Below the pieces are notes generated by a model that saw only the letters and a list, made by a program, of their open reading frames with translations, made no database searches and was not told where the DNA came from. From DYKG01 sp964596185 (GTDB lineage Bacteria > Muiribacteriota > Ozemobacteria > Ozemobacterales > Ozemobacteraceae), in assembly GCA_964596185.1 (NCBI GenBank), contig CAZQUE010000062.1, forward strand, positions 1 through 26,533: a stretch of DNA of 26,533 nt. Direction: 5' to 3'. How positions within the stretch are numbered: the stretch's first letter is position 1; every line of letters begins with the position of its first letter. Shown here one piece after another: positions 8,801 through 14,312 of this stretch. The position numbers and the translations under genes are program-made.

Positions 8801-9320
8801 CCCGCCCCGGGGTGAGACCCTGGCCACCAAACCTCTGCCCAAGCCGATGCTGGATGGGGTCGCGGTTACCCACTACAGCCGCAAACAGGGCAAACACAAC
8901 CTCTACTACATCGGCGGCGCGGAAAGTTTAGGTGTGGCAACCGACTCACTCGTATTCAAATACGACTTCGACACCGCTGCCTGGACCGCGATCAAACTCT
9001 GGGGAACGGACAAAATCGACATCAATTACGGAATCAGCACCGTCAGCGCATCTGATGCCAACAGACGAACCCAGGTCGCTGCCTGCTCCTGGGGCGACGA
9101 AATATTCATCTTCGGCGGCTATCGTTCAGCCAATACCAACGCAGCAATTGCCTTCAACCCAGATACCGGCAAATACCGAACCCTTACCAACGTTTCCGGA
9201 ACCGAGCTGATAAGCCCTACCGCCGTGCCATACGGGCCGTTCATCTTTCTGATCGATGGTTCGACTGCCCACAGCGGCACTTCCGGCACCGCGGTCAACG
9301 TTTTGAGATACAAGCCATGA
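2847..9320 (+). CDS. Giant prepilin-type protein with beta-propellers and three L-type lectin domains
   Basis: This 2157-residue protein starts at an ATG with GGGAG 8 bases upstream. It opens with a class III (prepilin) signal, MLFRKLRRSG|VTLAEAM: cleavage after G10, Glu at +5, hydrophobic helix to about 32, then LQNLAESKMAEI, typical of PilV/GspI pilins. From about 150 come WD/YVTN-like repeats (AVHPSGKYLAIKC) and a further propeller-like region to about 1110. Kelch-type blades with GG turns occupy about 1118-1272 and 1995-2157. Between them lie three concanavalin/L-type lectin domains (about 1275-1507, 1525-1742 and 1754-1982), each with a G(L/V)GY-x-GI-x-NS core. ATGA couples it to the next gene. 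Its likely place is the tip of a type IV pilus or pseudopilus, as a carbohydrate-binding adhesin. Domain assignments are by pattern only; the pilin N-terminus and lectins are the clearest. Confidence 0.88.
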   Translation: MLFRKLRRSGVTLAEAMVMVIVAGSLMVPVIGTLQQGVYQTTSLELRTALQNLAESKMAEITYKSLYEGSKPTGEVVTTQYPNPTYPEYTFTLTVEVLNDPTLDDDNGEFTGNIHADLLAVSVVASVSASLIGEMPDIEPVSLMTAMCPPPSPPDYVYTAHPTDKTIGVVNPMIPDLITEIPVSPETPMQLAVHPSGKYLAIKCPQKVLMLDLVSNSFTTIYTVTSPEELCGETTAETGEGNNGAALDRGLLFRPDGKFLYLTQHASTPKIIVLKPTGTPTDPWAWSVDIPMNTDKACDLRLLDDGTVMVANGVSSNNRFYRLSMHTHTAIETYAAGSDPTTKTNEQYAIAHEWGGNNAFARVGNLRIARFNTHAPTDYLSGQISGGFSDFTDTNSHSLLMGPNNLWLFAGEANTGGSGLRLAAFKLASQSIELSNNTISRGIPLGAASGGRYPVSQLEYSPYREQIIAKTTDNTILLFPSIAAVIAGSYATINVVPQLVMPSAIADVKGRLAEYAWLICSDGAASHTIECIDIYGQGSSSLSDHVISLPLQPRGIALNASGYIGAYSFQQTGAGPKKLNVSDYSVAAFPNGINFPTLGRAVKTTFLLDGSLLVLSEKANCDCHKTGDFYPGMGLGYDDMHNGFLLYEADSSGNPQATPCLGFVARAESGSTGFKIRDLAPMHRRNGAYVLMSRDDQTDSLLLWIERSRMPGYTPQLATESYRIMGYWRSIFDGFPTRSARKLALSADDTVLAIYDNQGNGTKQAFYFYDLTNNRFPTTAGLVYNRYKDGAPSNPTNTYYDNQLNSNYPNTTVDPLKPGNMLTASTTLTTDPEFKSNWPVDFNSGVDNNEDNYYALAGYFYNDSPANYLGFASSDCSRLAKNGYFPYRTSSTGSEPWVESGGPRYVAFEYLPSIGSGSVQFDYFSDDAPLNAIYRRSTTDNFSGSWATCASMSAQMFRPFKFRPALIKEVLMNGVSSTFNSVPDVAHSNTNDFFICFNRDAAIPTLFFIDSSSRMLRSYNIFSEKFQTSALAGLAEDLSGDLAQVSDMKVTPDGLSLLVSGRDASSNGKVLMTSISYTPGTPGKLHDAISWKTFTTQQPPREIAVRPFNGFSSLTNNYPATITSGASTVSGYGSHRAAVADGGIYFFGGSDGIDAEPNNDRVYRLRSDLSKDLITAASMTYKLKDLAAVPFDDNKILLIGGEAPSEDPQSSVSIYDAKQQTFVQDGYEAVRPDDNSEKNKLRRHAAAATPYGPVIIGGKKGDDNTGLFDITMNSGWTAPSVQLNPTATNVSGTHLHLSDNDTEGSAYLTTKYVINDGTSFITSFKSDLDGKDGLCFVVHNDPVGATKLGGGNAGLGYTGITNSLAVWIDTRGGNNAPFPSASDDKNFVAPTHSGNAPDITLGTSGIPADYYKIYPSHGLGGNVSASSIETYWWVVYDGQRNKLNVWSNSSNNPETATWAIKDYPADLATLVGGAGSDAFFGFTGASNDGSDAQVDVYDWKLKIWEKASPPGNEEFNYGSFSAVPSEYILRGPDTPSFSSNMIRITSSSSDHSGAVWYDTTVNTTNIDFIATEFCIRMIDSNHTGMAFLIQGNGLINASTGSGGLGYSGIGNSVLVEFDTGDSGTWESDGNHVWVTKNGDHDGDHAKSVQPTSTMNASNIRNWVWVEYDGPANNLRVFMNQNTTDTQPAKPTVPMINHIFSAPLDTIVGPTAHIGFTAHCGTSGQEHCLTMWKLWTSNFSSTFGEITDDVKVYLPNTISGNFPDVAGMLTAQGDGYINEPDHIRLCDAAGGEQGAVWLTNPVTINNNSKFSTHFVVNFTDLSTTPADGMTFIVQGNGNTAITNDVGVGVGYKGITNSIGVELDFWPNAFDSSGNTMAILSGGIHDSEHAEVDNPNGVTLVDSREKHVWIDFDGPNNVVKAYISYNHIKPSTAQATFDFDTVPTSLTSLLGGTNAWFGFGSATGSEYSITRIRAWELIVDNKMIIQFPPRGETLATKPLPKPMLDGVAVTHYSRKQGKHNLYYIGGAESLGVATDSLVFKYDFDTAAWTAIKLWGTDKIDINYGISTVSASDANRRTQVAACSWGDEIFIFGGYRSANTNAAIAFNPDTGKYRTLTNVSGTELISPTAVPYGPFIFLIDGSTAHSGTSGTAVNVLRYKP

Positions 9321-9916
9321 GCATAAAAACACCTGGCCGCAAAGCCTTTACCATAATGGAAGTCCTGGTAGTGCTGATGATCGTCTCGATCATGTCGTCG
9401 ATCATTATGCCAACCTACAGCGGCTTTCAGGCCACCGAACAGGCCTTTGCCGAAGCCGCCAAACTGGTGGCCGATTTTCGCATGGCTCGTTATCGCTCGA
9501 TCGAATATCAATGCTATACCCGCCTGCGCTTTTCAAGCGGCGGCGATGGCTGGTTCGTCGAAGAGCTTTATGACATTGGAACCAGCGAGCCGGTCGATGG
9601 CGAACCGGCGTTTTTGCCATCAGACGTCGCCAACTGGAATGCAAACTATGAATGGAAATCGATTATCGGTGAAGAAATGCGTGAAATCAACCCAGAAATC
9701 ACCATAAACTTTGCCCCCGATCCGCCGCCGATTTTTTACTTTCGCCCTGACGGCGTTCTGGTTGAAAGCCCAACTTTCAACGCCGCTCCGGTCGGAGTTA
9801 CCAAAATCGAATTCTTTTTTGGCGATATAGACCCCGCGCTGAGCCAGGGAGCGGTCATCAACCTGACCCCGGCCGGAACCGTCGAAAGCAGAGCTTATTA
9901 TCGTGAAGACTATTAA
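9317..9916 (+). CDS. Minor pilin, FimU/GspH-like
   Basis: This 199-residue protein has a prepilin signal MSIKTPGRKA|FTIMEVLVVLMIVSIM: Glu at +5, but the residue before cleavage is Ala (A10) where Gly is usual. Some prepilin peptidases accept Ala. The helix is followed by a segment resembling the FimT/GspH helix (EAAKLVADFRMARYRSI), then a beta-rich globular domain. The ATG overlaps the stop of the giant pilin (ATGA at 9317-9320), and the gene overlaps the next by 14 bases, so all are probably translated together. In minor-pilin complexes, FimU/GspH is the connector between the tip complex and the main filament. The family call rests on the helix and on gene order. Confidence 0.82.
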   Translation: MSIKTPGRKAFTIMEVLVVLMIVSIMSSIIMPTYSGFQATEQAFAEAAKLVADFRMARYRSIEYQCYTRLRFSSGGDGWFVEELYDIGTSEPVDGEPAFLPSDVANWNANYEWKSIIGEEMREINPEITINFAPDPPPIFYFRPDGVLVESPTFNAAPVGVTKIEFFFGDIDPALSQGAVINLTPAGTVESRAYYREDY

Positions 9917-10544
9917 CAATAACCAAAAACTGTCTAACAGCAGGTTAAGCAATGCCCGCAAAGGCTTCAACCTCGCAGAAATAGTCGTCGCCTCGGCGGT
10001 GATCGCCCTGATGATGGTGTCACTCATCGGCTACGTCCAGTCGGCCGGCACACTCTGGCAAAAATCCCATGCCACTATCGGCCTGGTTAATGAGGGCAAC
10101 GCCCTGCTCGATTACATCGAAAGAGAAATCTGGATCGCCAAAGATATCACCACTCCCGGAATCGGTCAGGCAACCAGCCAATTGATTTACAGCAAAGAAA
10201 TCTCCGATTATCAGGCAAGTCCGGCAACCTGCACCATCGACTTCGTCATCAACACCGACGTTTCCCAGGGCATAGCCACCACCAGCCTTCTACTAACCAC
10301 CATCAAATGGACAGACCCAACTACGGGGGCAGACGCTCTGGGCTGGAGCGTCGATTCTGCACTCAATACAAAAGAGATTATTTCAGCGCGCTACAACTTC
10401 ACCTTGTGCAGCAACCTCCAGGCAATGGAATTTGCCCGCAAATCCAATCGCCTGATGGTGGTAACCTTCAAACTTAGCATTCCCAGAGTTGATGACGACT
10501 ATGAACGGGTTATTGAATTCAAACGCATGATGATCATGCGCTGA
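9903..10544 (+). CDS. Minor pilin, PilW/GspJ-like
   Basis: This 213-residue protein has a 21-residue leader ending ARKG, then FNLAEIVVASAVIALMMVSL: cleavage after G21, Glu at +5. After the helix comes NEGNALLDYIEREIWIAKDI, close to the GspJ/PilW pattern in which a long helix carries L-x-x-D-x-x-R-x-I. The rest is beta-rich and ends ERVIEFKRMMIMR. It starts inside the end of the previous gene (14-base overlap) and is followed after 13 bases by the PilX-like gene. It is expected to join PilV-, FimU- and PilX-type pilins in a priming or tip complex. Confidence 0.82.
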   Translation: MKTINNNQKLSNSRLSNARKGFNLAEIVVASAVIALMMVSLIGYVQSAGTLWQKSHATIGLVNEGNALLDYIEREIWIAKDITTPGIGQATSQLIYSKEISDYQASPATCTIDFVINTDVSQGIATTSLLLTTIKWTDPTTGADALGWSVDSALNTKEIISARYNFTLCSNLQAMEFARKSNRLMVVTFKLSIPRVDDDYERVIEFKRMMIMR

Positions 10545-10557
10545 CAGGAGTAAGGCG

Positions 10558-11196
10558 ATGAATTTAAAAAAAGGCATGGCCGGGCTGATATTACTGATAC
10601 TGGTTATCGGCTACATGATGACCATATCGATGAGCAGCTCGATGATGATCCAGACCGAGTCATCGGGAAAATTTGCCCGCCGCGGCTACAAGAACGCCTA
10701 CTACGCAGCGGTGGCCGGTATCGGCATGACCATGGCCCGACTGCGCCAGACACCGGCAGTTACTTTTGCCACCCTCGAAAAAGACCGCCAATACTTTGCC
10801 ATTTCATCTTCTGACGCAGCTGCGCACGACTGCACCTGGACCACAGACAAGACACACCATTCTGATTCCAGCCTCATCGGCCCCGGATGGGTGGTGGTAA
10901 ACACTCCCTTCGTCACCAACACCCAGGTCGAAACCGATCGTTACCTTACCCGCATCTGCAGTTATCCCGGCGTCGAGCCGGGCACAGGCAATCCGGTCTA
11001 TTACGTAAAATGCCAGGGCAAATACATAGATTCACTCGGCGACAACGAATTTTTCGCCCAGGTCTGGGCCAAATTCAAAATAAATGCCCCGGCCAAGTTG
11101 CTCGCTCTGGATTCGTTCGGCACCATGAGCGTTCAGGGTCTGACTAACGTCAATGACACTCCCGACTTCTGGGACTGGGAAAACAACTTCCAATAG
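10558..11196 (+). CDS. Minor pilin, PilX/GspK-like
   Basis: This 212-residue protein begins MNLKKG|MAGLILLILVIGYMM. Gly precedes the putative cleavage site, but the +5 Glu is absent, a hallmark of GspK- and PilX-type minor pilins that initiate assembly at the tip. It then reads ARRGYKNAYYAAVAGIGMTMARLRQ, the typical AFYAAEAG-like helix. A Shine-Dalgarno AGGAG lies before the ATG. It ends the operon; the DUF2442 gene follows on the opposite strand, its stop codon 5 bases beyond. No pilus motor, peptidase or secretin gene is in the window, so these minor pilins must rely on machinery encoded elsewhere. Confidence 0.78.
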   Translation: MNLKKGMAGLILLILVIGYMMTISMSSSMMIQTESSGKFARRGYKNAYYAAVAGIGMTMARLRQTPAVTFATLEKDRQYFAISSSDAAAHDCTWTTDKTHHSDSSLIGPGWVVVNTPFVTNTQVETDRYLTRICSYPGVEPGTGNPVYYVKCQGKYIDSLGDNEFFAQVWAKFKINAPAKLLALDSFGTMSVQGLTNVNDTPDFWDWENNFQ

Positions 11197-11200
11197 CTCT

Positions 11201-11506
11201 TCAAGCCACCCGACTGTCAGAAGCCGCCCATCTTTTTGCCATAAGAGTCAATTTTTCAAGGTAATCCGGCCAATTGTGCAGGGTTTCGGGATCGAAGTCG
11301 GCGCCATTAGGCCACACAAGGGTGTGCCGCTCAGGGTCTATTTCAACCTGGCCAAAAAGCCCGGGATCTTTAAGAGGCCCATATAAAGATCCGGCAAGAA
11401 CCGGGGAAAAATCGATAATTTGCCTGGTTTTATCATCAAAGGTAATTGAAAGAGTATAAGTATCAACTATTTCAAATTTTACAATACGGAAAACATCGTG
11501 GGACAT
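11201..11506 (-). CDS. DUF2442 domain protein (putative antitoxin-like partner)
   Basis: This 101-residue protein has the DUF2442 pattern: FKIVDTYTLSITFDDKTRQIIDFSPVL-type N-terminus, a LYGPLKDPGLFGQVEID centre, and TLVWPNGADFDPETLHNW near the end. Length is usual for the family. It lies 15 bases downstream of a DUF4160 gene on the same strand with AGAGG ahead of its ATG, so the two form an operon. DUF4160-DUF2442 pairs recur across bacteria and are suspected toxin-antitoxin modules; the biochemical role is not established. Confidence 0.85.
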   Translation of the reverse strand: MSHDVFRIVKFEIVDTYTLSITFDDKTRQIIDFSPVLAGSLYGPLKDPGLFGQVEIDPERHTLVWPNGADFDPETLHNWPDYLEKLTLMAKRWAASDSRVA

Positions 11507-11521
11507 ACTTAACCTCTATTT

Positions 11522-11791
11522 CTATCTTAAAGGAGCAATTTTAAAGGGTAGCTCGCCAGTCTGTAAACGCTCCCAATTTTCAATTAACTCATGCTGATGA
11601 AGCTCGGCCCAGGCCTCGATAAGACGTCGCTGCCTTTGTGGAATTATTCCACCGATCAGTTCAATTTCATCAATAGAAAAAACTGCTGATTGATTTTGAA
11701 AATAAGCGTGAAAATGCGGCCGATGATGGGGCAAGCCAACCTCGGCATACATGCAGATGATAATTCCGAAAAAACGTGCTAACTCGGGCAT
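11522..11791 (-). CDS. DUF4160 domain protein (putative toxin-like partner)
   Basis: This 89-residue protein matches DUF4160: MPELARFFGIIICMY, then HHRPHFHAYFQNQSAVF and the tail AWAELHQHELIENWERLQ. The HxxPHFHA motif (residues 22-29) is the family signature and its histidines could bind metal, which is inference. It is the first gene of a two-gene minus-strand operon with DUF2442, convergent with the pilin operon and divergent from the Uma2 gene at 11938. The Shine-Dalgarno sequence is weak. Confidence 0.85.
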   Translation of the reverse strand: MPELARFFGIIICMYAEVGLPHHRPHFHAYFQNQSAVFSIDEIELIGGIIPQRQRRLIEAWAELHQHELIENWERLQTGELPFKIAPLR

Positions 11792-11869
11792 TTTTCTGTA
11801 ACCACCGCAAAAAATAAACTCTTATTATTTTACACAAACAGGTGTTTTTTTTAAAGCACCGCTTTTTAT

Positions 11870-11902
11870 CACAAAGGCATCAATTGAGTAAAAAACTTTG
11901 TG
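11870..11902. repeat. Dispersed inverted-repeat element, copy 4 (reverse orientation)
   Basis: CACAAAG (11870-11876) and CTTTGTG (11896-11902) form perfect 7-bp arms around 19 bases. Read on the minus strand, CACAAAGTTTTTTACTCAAT and GCCTTTGTGA resemble copy 2. The last two bases of the right arm are the TG of the extended -10 of the next gene. Confidence 0.5.
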
Positions 11903-11909
11903 TTATACT
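11901..11909 (+). promoter_or_regulatory. Extended -10 promoter of the second Uma2 gene
   Basis: TGTTATACT is an extended -10 (TGn TATACT). The best -35-like hexamer, TTGAGT at 11884-11889, is only 14 bases upstream, so the TG extension probably does the work. Transcription would begin near 11916, followed by a strong GGGAGG (11925-11930) before the ATG at 11938. Confidence 0.5.
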
Positions 11910-11937
11910 ATTCGCGAAGAAAGAGGGAGGTTGAGTC

Positions 11938-12528
11938 ATGGTTGCTGCGACGAAGAAAAAGAAAAAGGTCTGGTCTTATGCCGATTATTGCGAGATCGAC
12001 GACGGCAAACGCTATGAATTGATCGCCGGTAAAATTTACGCAATGAATGCGCCGACGACCGAGCATCAAAGGGTTTGTCTTAAAGTTGCAGTATTACTGT
12101 ATGACTTTTTTCAGGATAAAGCCTGCGAGGTTTTTATTTCCCCCGTCGATGTTGCGTTGAGAAAAAAAAGGAAATCGGACCGCGAAATTTTCGACGTGGT
12201 GCAGCCCGATCTGCTTGTTGTCTGTGATGAAAAAATCATTGAAAAGCGTGGCATTTTCGGCGCACCCGATCTGGTAGTCGAAATTTTCTCACCATCGACC
12301 GCATCCCATGACAATATAAGAAAACGCCGACTCTATGAAGAGAACGGCGTTAAGGAATACTGGCTGATCGGCACTGAAGACCGGCTGATCAGGGTCTACA
12401 AACTCGACAAAGACGGCCATTATCGCTACGAAGAAGTTTACGATGCGAGTTCAACCTTCGCAGTAGCTCAGTTTCCCGGTCTCGAGATCGACTGCGGCAA
12501 AATCTTCCCCAAAAACCAGGAAGAATAA
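11938..12528 (+). CDS. Uma2 family putative restriction endonuclease (DUF820)
   Basis: This 196-residue protein is a paralogue of the one at 1007-1642. It shares SYADYCEIDDGKRYELI, VVQPDLLVVCD, GAPDLVVEIFSPSTASHD and YEENGVKEYWLI, in the same order and spacing, plus a Lys-rich start (TKKKKK). The PD...E core of the predicted PD-(D/E)XK nuclease is intact. GGGAGG lies 7 bases before the ATG. It stands alone, diverging from the DUF4160 pair. Its natural substrate and partner are unknown. Confidence 0.88.
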   Translation: MVAATKKKKKVWSYADYCEIDDGKRYELIAGKIYAMNAPTTEHQRVCLKVAVLLYDFFQDKACEVFISPVDVALRKKRKSDREIFDVVQPDLLVVCDEKIIEKRGIFGAPDLVVEIFSPSTASHDNIRKRRLYEENGVKEYWLIGTEDRLIRVYKLDKDGHYRYEEVYDASSTFAVAQFPGLEIDCGKIFPKNQEE

Positions 12529-12655
12529 AAGCAACATTTCAGGCAGCTTTGAGGAATTTTCCGGCAAGATCTTTGCCATAAAAAATTTTTTCCCATTTTT
12601 GCTTTTGCGTTGATTTAACAGTGAGATCAGAAAAAAGCAAACCTGGAGGAAAAAA

Positions 12656-13534
12656 ATGCTCAGCAACAAATTCTTTGGCTTTCTAACCGCTTTCTTTTTC
12701 ATCTGTCTTTCTGGTTATGGTTCAGGCAGCGATTCTCAGGACAGGTTTTTACAGATCACCAGCGGCGAATACCGATTCAGACTGCAGGTTATCAGTCAGA
12801 ACAGCAAAAAAGAGGTTCTGAACGCGATGGCAACGGTTTCTATCAGCAAAAGCAGCGCCTCGATCGAAATTCATGCGCCCGGCTATCGAAAGGGAAATCG
12901 CGAATTCAAGCTAATAGAAGGCAAATTCTATTATGAAGGCGTCGCCTATGTTCGCGAACCAGACTGTCGCTTCTTTCTGCGTGATCAGAATCTGCAGCAT
13001 ATCTATGGCGGAGTGGTTTACCCGGAATGGGAACCATGCAACAACTGCTGGTATGACGAAATCTGCATCGGCGGAGAGTTTCCAAAAGTTGATCATGCAA
13101 GCATCTCAATCGATGATTTTCACGTTCATATTAACCATACCCATGATTATGCTTATGCCCCGCGGGTCTTCATTTTTGAACGGGAAGACAAATGGGGATT
13201 TGAAATCATCGTTGATAGAACTGCCCTTAAAGCAGAAGAAACCAACTATATCGACATAATCATCGCCGGAAACGCGGCTCAAAATAGCCCCGAATACCTG
13301 ATCCATCTGGCAGAAGCATACGGGGTCGGGCTTGAAAATCTTGGCACAGCAACCGACGAAAGCGACTTTCTTCGCCGACAGGAACGTCTTGAATCGACCG
13401 CAACGGTATTGACCTGCAATTTTGCCGGACTCGACACAGACACACAATCTGAGATTATTGGCCTATTGCCTGCTGATGGCCCACTGACCAGAAACCTCAA
13501 AAGCATTGCCAGTTTCGCCGCCCTGCACCAATAA
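12656..13534 (+). CDS. Exported hypothetical protein
   Basis: I do not recognise this 292-residue protein. Residues 1-20 form a hydrophobic signal-like segment (FFGFLTAFFFICLSG); Cys17 lacks a proper lipobox, so a lipoprotein is unlikely. The mature part is mixed polar with no further membrane segment. It contains CxxC-x5-C (C128, C131, C137; the segment reads PCNNCWYDEIC), which could form disulfides or bind metal, and a His-rich stretch HVHINHTHDYAY soon after. GGAGG lies 7 bases before the ATG. It stands as a single gene between Uma2 and hicA. It could be an envelope or periplasmic binding protein, but no function can be assigned. Confidence 0.72.
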   Translation: MLSNKFFGFLTAFFFICLSGYGSGSDSQDRFLQITSGEYRFRLQVISQNSKKEVLNAMATVSISKSSASIEIHAPGYRKGNREFKLIEGKFYYEGVAYVREPDCRFFLRDQNLQHIYGGVVYPEWEPCNNCWYDEICIGGEFPKVDHASISIDDFHVHINHTHDYAYAPRVFIFEREDKWGFEIIVDRTALKAEETNYIDIIIAGNAAQNSPEYLIHLAEAYGVGLENLGTATDESDFLRRQERLESTATVLTCNFAGLDTDTQSEIIGLLPADGPLTRNLKSIASFAALHQ

Positions 13535-13547
13535 AAATTAATTAAAT

Positions 13548-13576
13548 TTTAAACTGATACTTATTTGTGGTATCAT
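13548..13576 (+). promoter_or_regulatory. hicAB promoter with overlapping inverted repeat
   Basis: An inverted repeat TGATAC-N9-GTATCA (13555-13575) overlaps an extended -10-like TGGTATCAT (13568-13576); TTTAAA (13548-13553) lies 17 bases upstream. Only four bases separate the -10 from the hicA ATG, and no Shine-Dalgarno sequence is visible. HicB proteins of this type bind such inverted repeats to repress their own operon, so this is a good operator candidate. Confidence 0.55.
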
Positions 13577-13580
13577 TATT

Positions 13581-13838
13581 ATGAACAGTAAAAACCTTAA
13601 AATACTAAAGTCGATATTTGCGTCACCGGTCAGGAGCAATATCAGCTGGGAAGACATAGAGTCTTTGCTGATTTATCTAGGTGCCAGCAAAGAAGAAGGT
13701 AACGGTTCACGGGTTAGATTCATTCTGAACGGGGTATTTGCGAGCTTTCATCGCCCTCATCCCCAGAAAGAAACTGATCGCGGAGCAGTTGTTTCAGTGC
13801 GTAAATTTTTACTGCATGCCGGGGTAAAATCATGTTGA
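13581..13838 (+). CDS. hicA: HicA family toxin (mRNA interferase)
   Basis: This 85-residue protein fits the HicA family: IFASPVRSNISWEDIESLLIYLGA, EGNGSRVRFILNGV, then FHRPHPQKETDRGAV and a final helix RKFLLHAGVK. HicA toxins are small dsRBD-fold ribonucleases that cleave mRNA. In classical members the catalytic His sits in a GSH/GSNH motif; here the corresponding position reads GSR, which I believe is usual for the subfamily carrying FHRPHP. It overlaps hicB by 7 bases, the normal toxin-first order for this system. The role is probably growth arrest until neutralised by HicB. Confidence 0.88.
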   Translation: MNSKNLKILKSIFASPVRSNISWEDIESLLIYLGASKEEGNGSRVRFILNGVFASFHRPHPQKETDRGAVVSVRKFLLHAGVKSC

Positions 13839-14155
13839 GTTACAAGGGTTACATCGGTCGGGTGGAATTTGACGATAGTACCGACATTTTCCACGGAGAA
13901 ATAGTGGGTATTCGCGATATAATTACCTTTCAGGGGCAAAGTGTCTCGGAGCTTCGAAAGGCGATGCAGGATTCTGTCGAAGATTATCTGGCCATGTGCA
14001 AAAAGCACAAACGTGATCCAGAAAAACCATTCTCCGGAAAACTAATTTTGCGCCTCAATTCCGAATTGCACAGAAACGTTGCCTGTGCTGCACTAAAAGC
14101 AGGAAAAAGCATCAACAGCTGGATCAGTGGCGTGTTATCCGAGAAAACTTCCTGA
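13832..14155 (+). CDS. hicB: HicB family antitoxin
   Basis: This 107-residue protein begins with the partial RNase H-like HicB fold (YKGYIGRVEFDDSTDIFHGEIVGI, then FQGQSVSELRKAMQDSVEDYL). It ends with a ribbon-helix-helix-like segment: FSGKLILRLNSELHRNVACAALKAGKSINSWI. The first part should bind and block HicA, the second should bind the operator at 13555-13575. The ATG lies inside the end of hicA, 4-7 bases before its stop, so production is coupled. Length is typical. Confidence 0.9.
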   Translation: MLSYKGYIGRVEFDDSTDIFHGEIVGIRDIITFQGQSVSELRKAMQDSVEDYLAMCKKHKRDPEKPFSGKLILRLNSELHRNVACAALKAGKSINSWISGVLSEKTS

Positions 14156-14191
14156 CTCAAGCTGATCAGGAACTTTACTGAGCTGGGAATT

Positions 14192-14226
14192 TTTTGGAAC
14201 CTTTTAAATGAACGAAGGTTCCAAAA
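14192..14226. promoter_or_regulatory. 12-bp inverted repeat upstream of the kinase promoter
   Basis: TTTTGGAACCTT (14192-14203) and AAGGTTCCAAAA (14215-14226) are perfect arms around 11 bases. It ends one base before the -35 of the kinase promoter, an activator-like position. There is no T-run after it on either strand, so a simple terminator is less likely. Confidence 0.45.
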
Positions 14227-14227
14227 T

Positions 14228-14256
14228 TTGACGACAACCTTGAATCAGGCTAGAAT
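14228..14256 (+). promoter_or_regulatory. Sigma-70-type promoter of the hybrid kinase gene
   Basis: TTGACG (14228-14233), a 17-base spacer and TAGAAT (14251-14256) are each one base from consensus. The start would be near 14263, about 50 bases before the GTG start codon. Confidence 0.6.
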
Positions 14257-14312
14257 AAGCACAGAGAATTATTTGAGAAGAAGGATTCAAGCAAAAAAAT
14301 CTGTGTCAACCC

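Noticed and set aside
12563..12591. Terminator after the second Uma2 gene
   Set aside because: GGCAA-GATCT-TTGCC can fold, but the stem is only 5 bp and the T-run begins 8 bases later, so support is weak.
14192..14226. hicAB intrinsic terminator
   Set aside because: The palindrome has no downstream T-run on the plus strand; its position at the kinase promoter fits a regulator site better.
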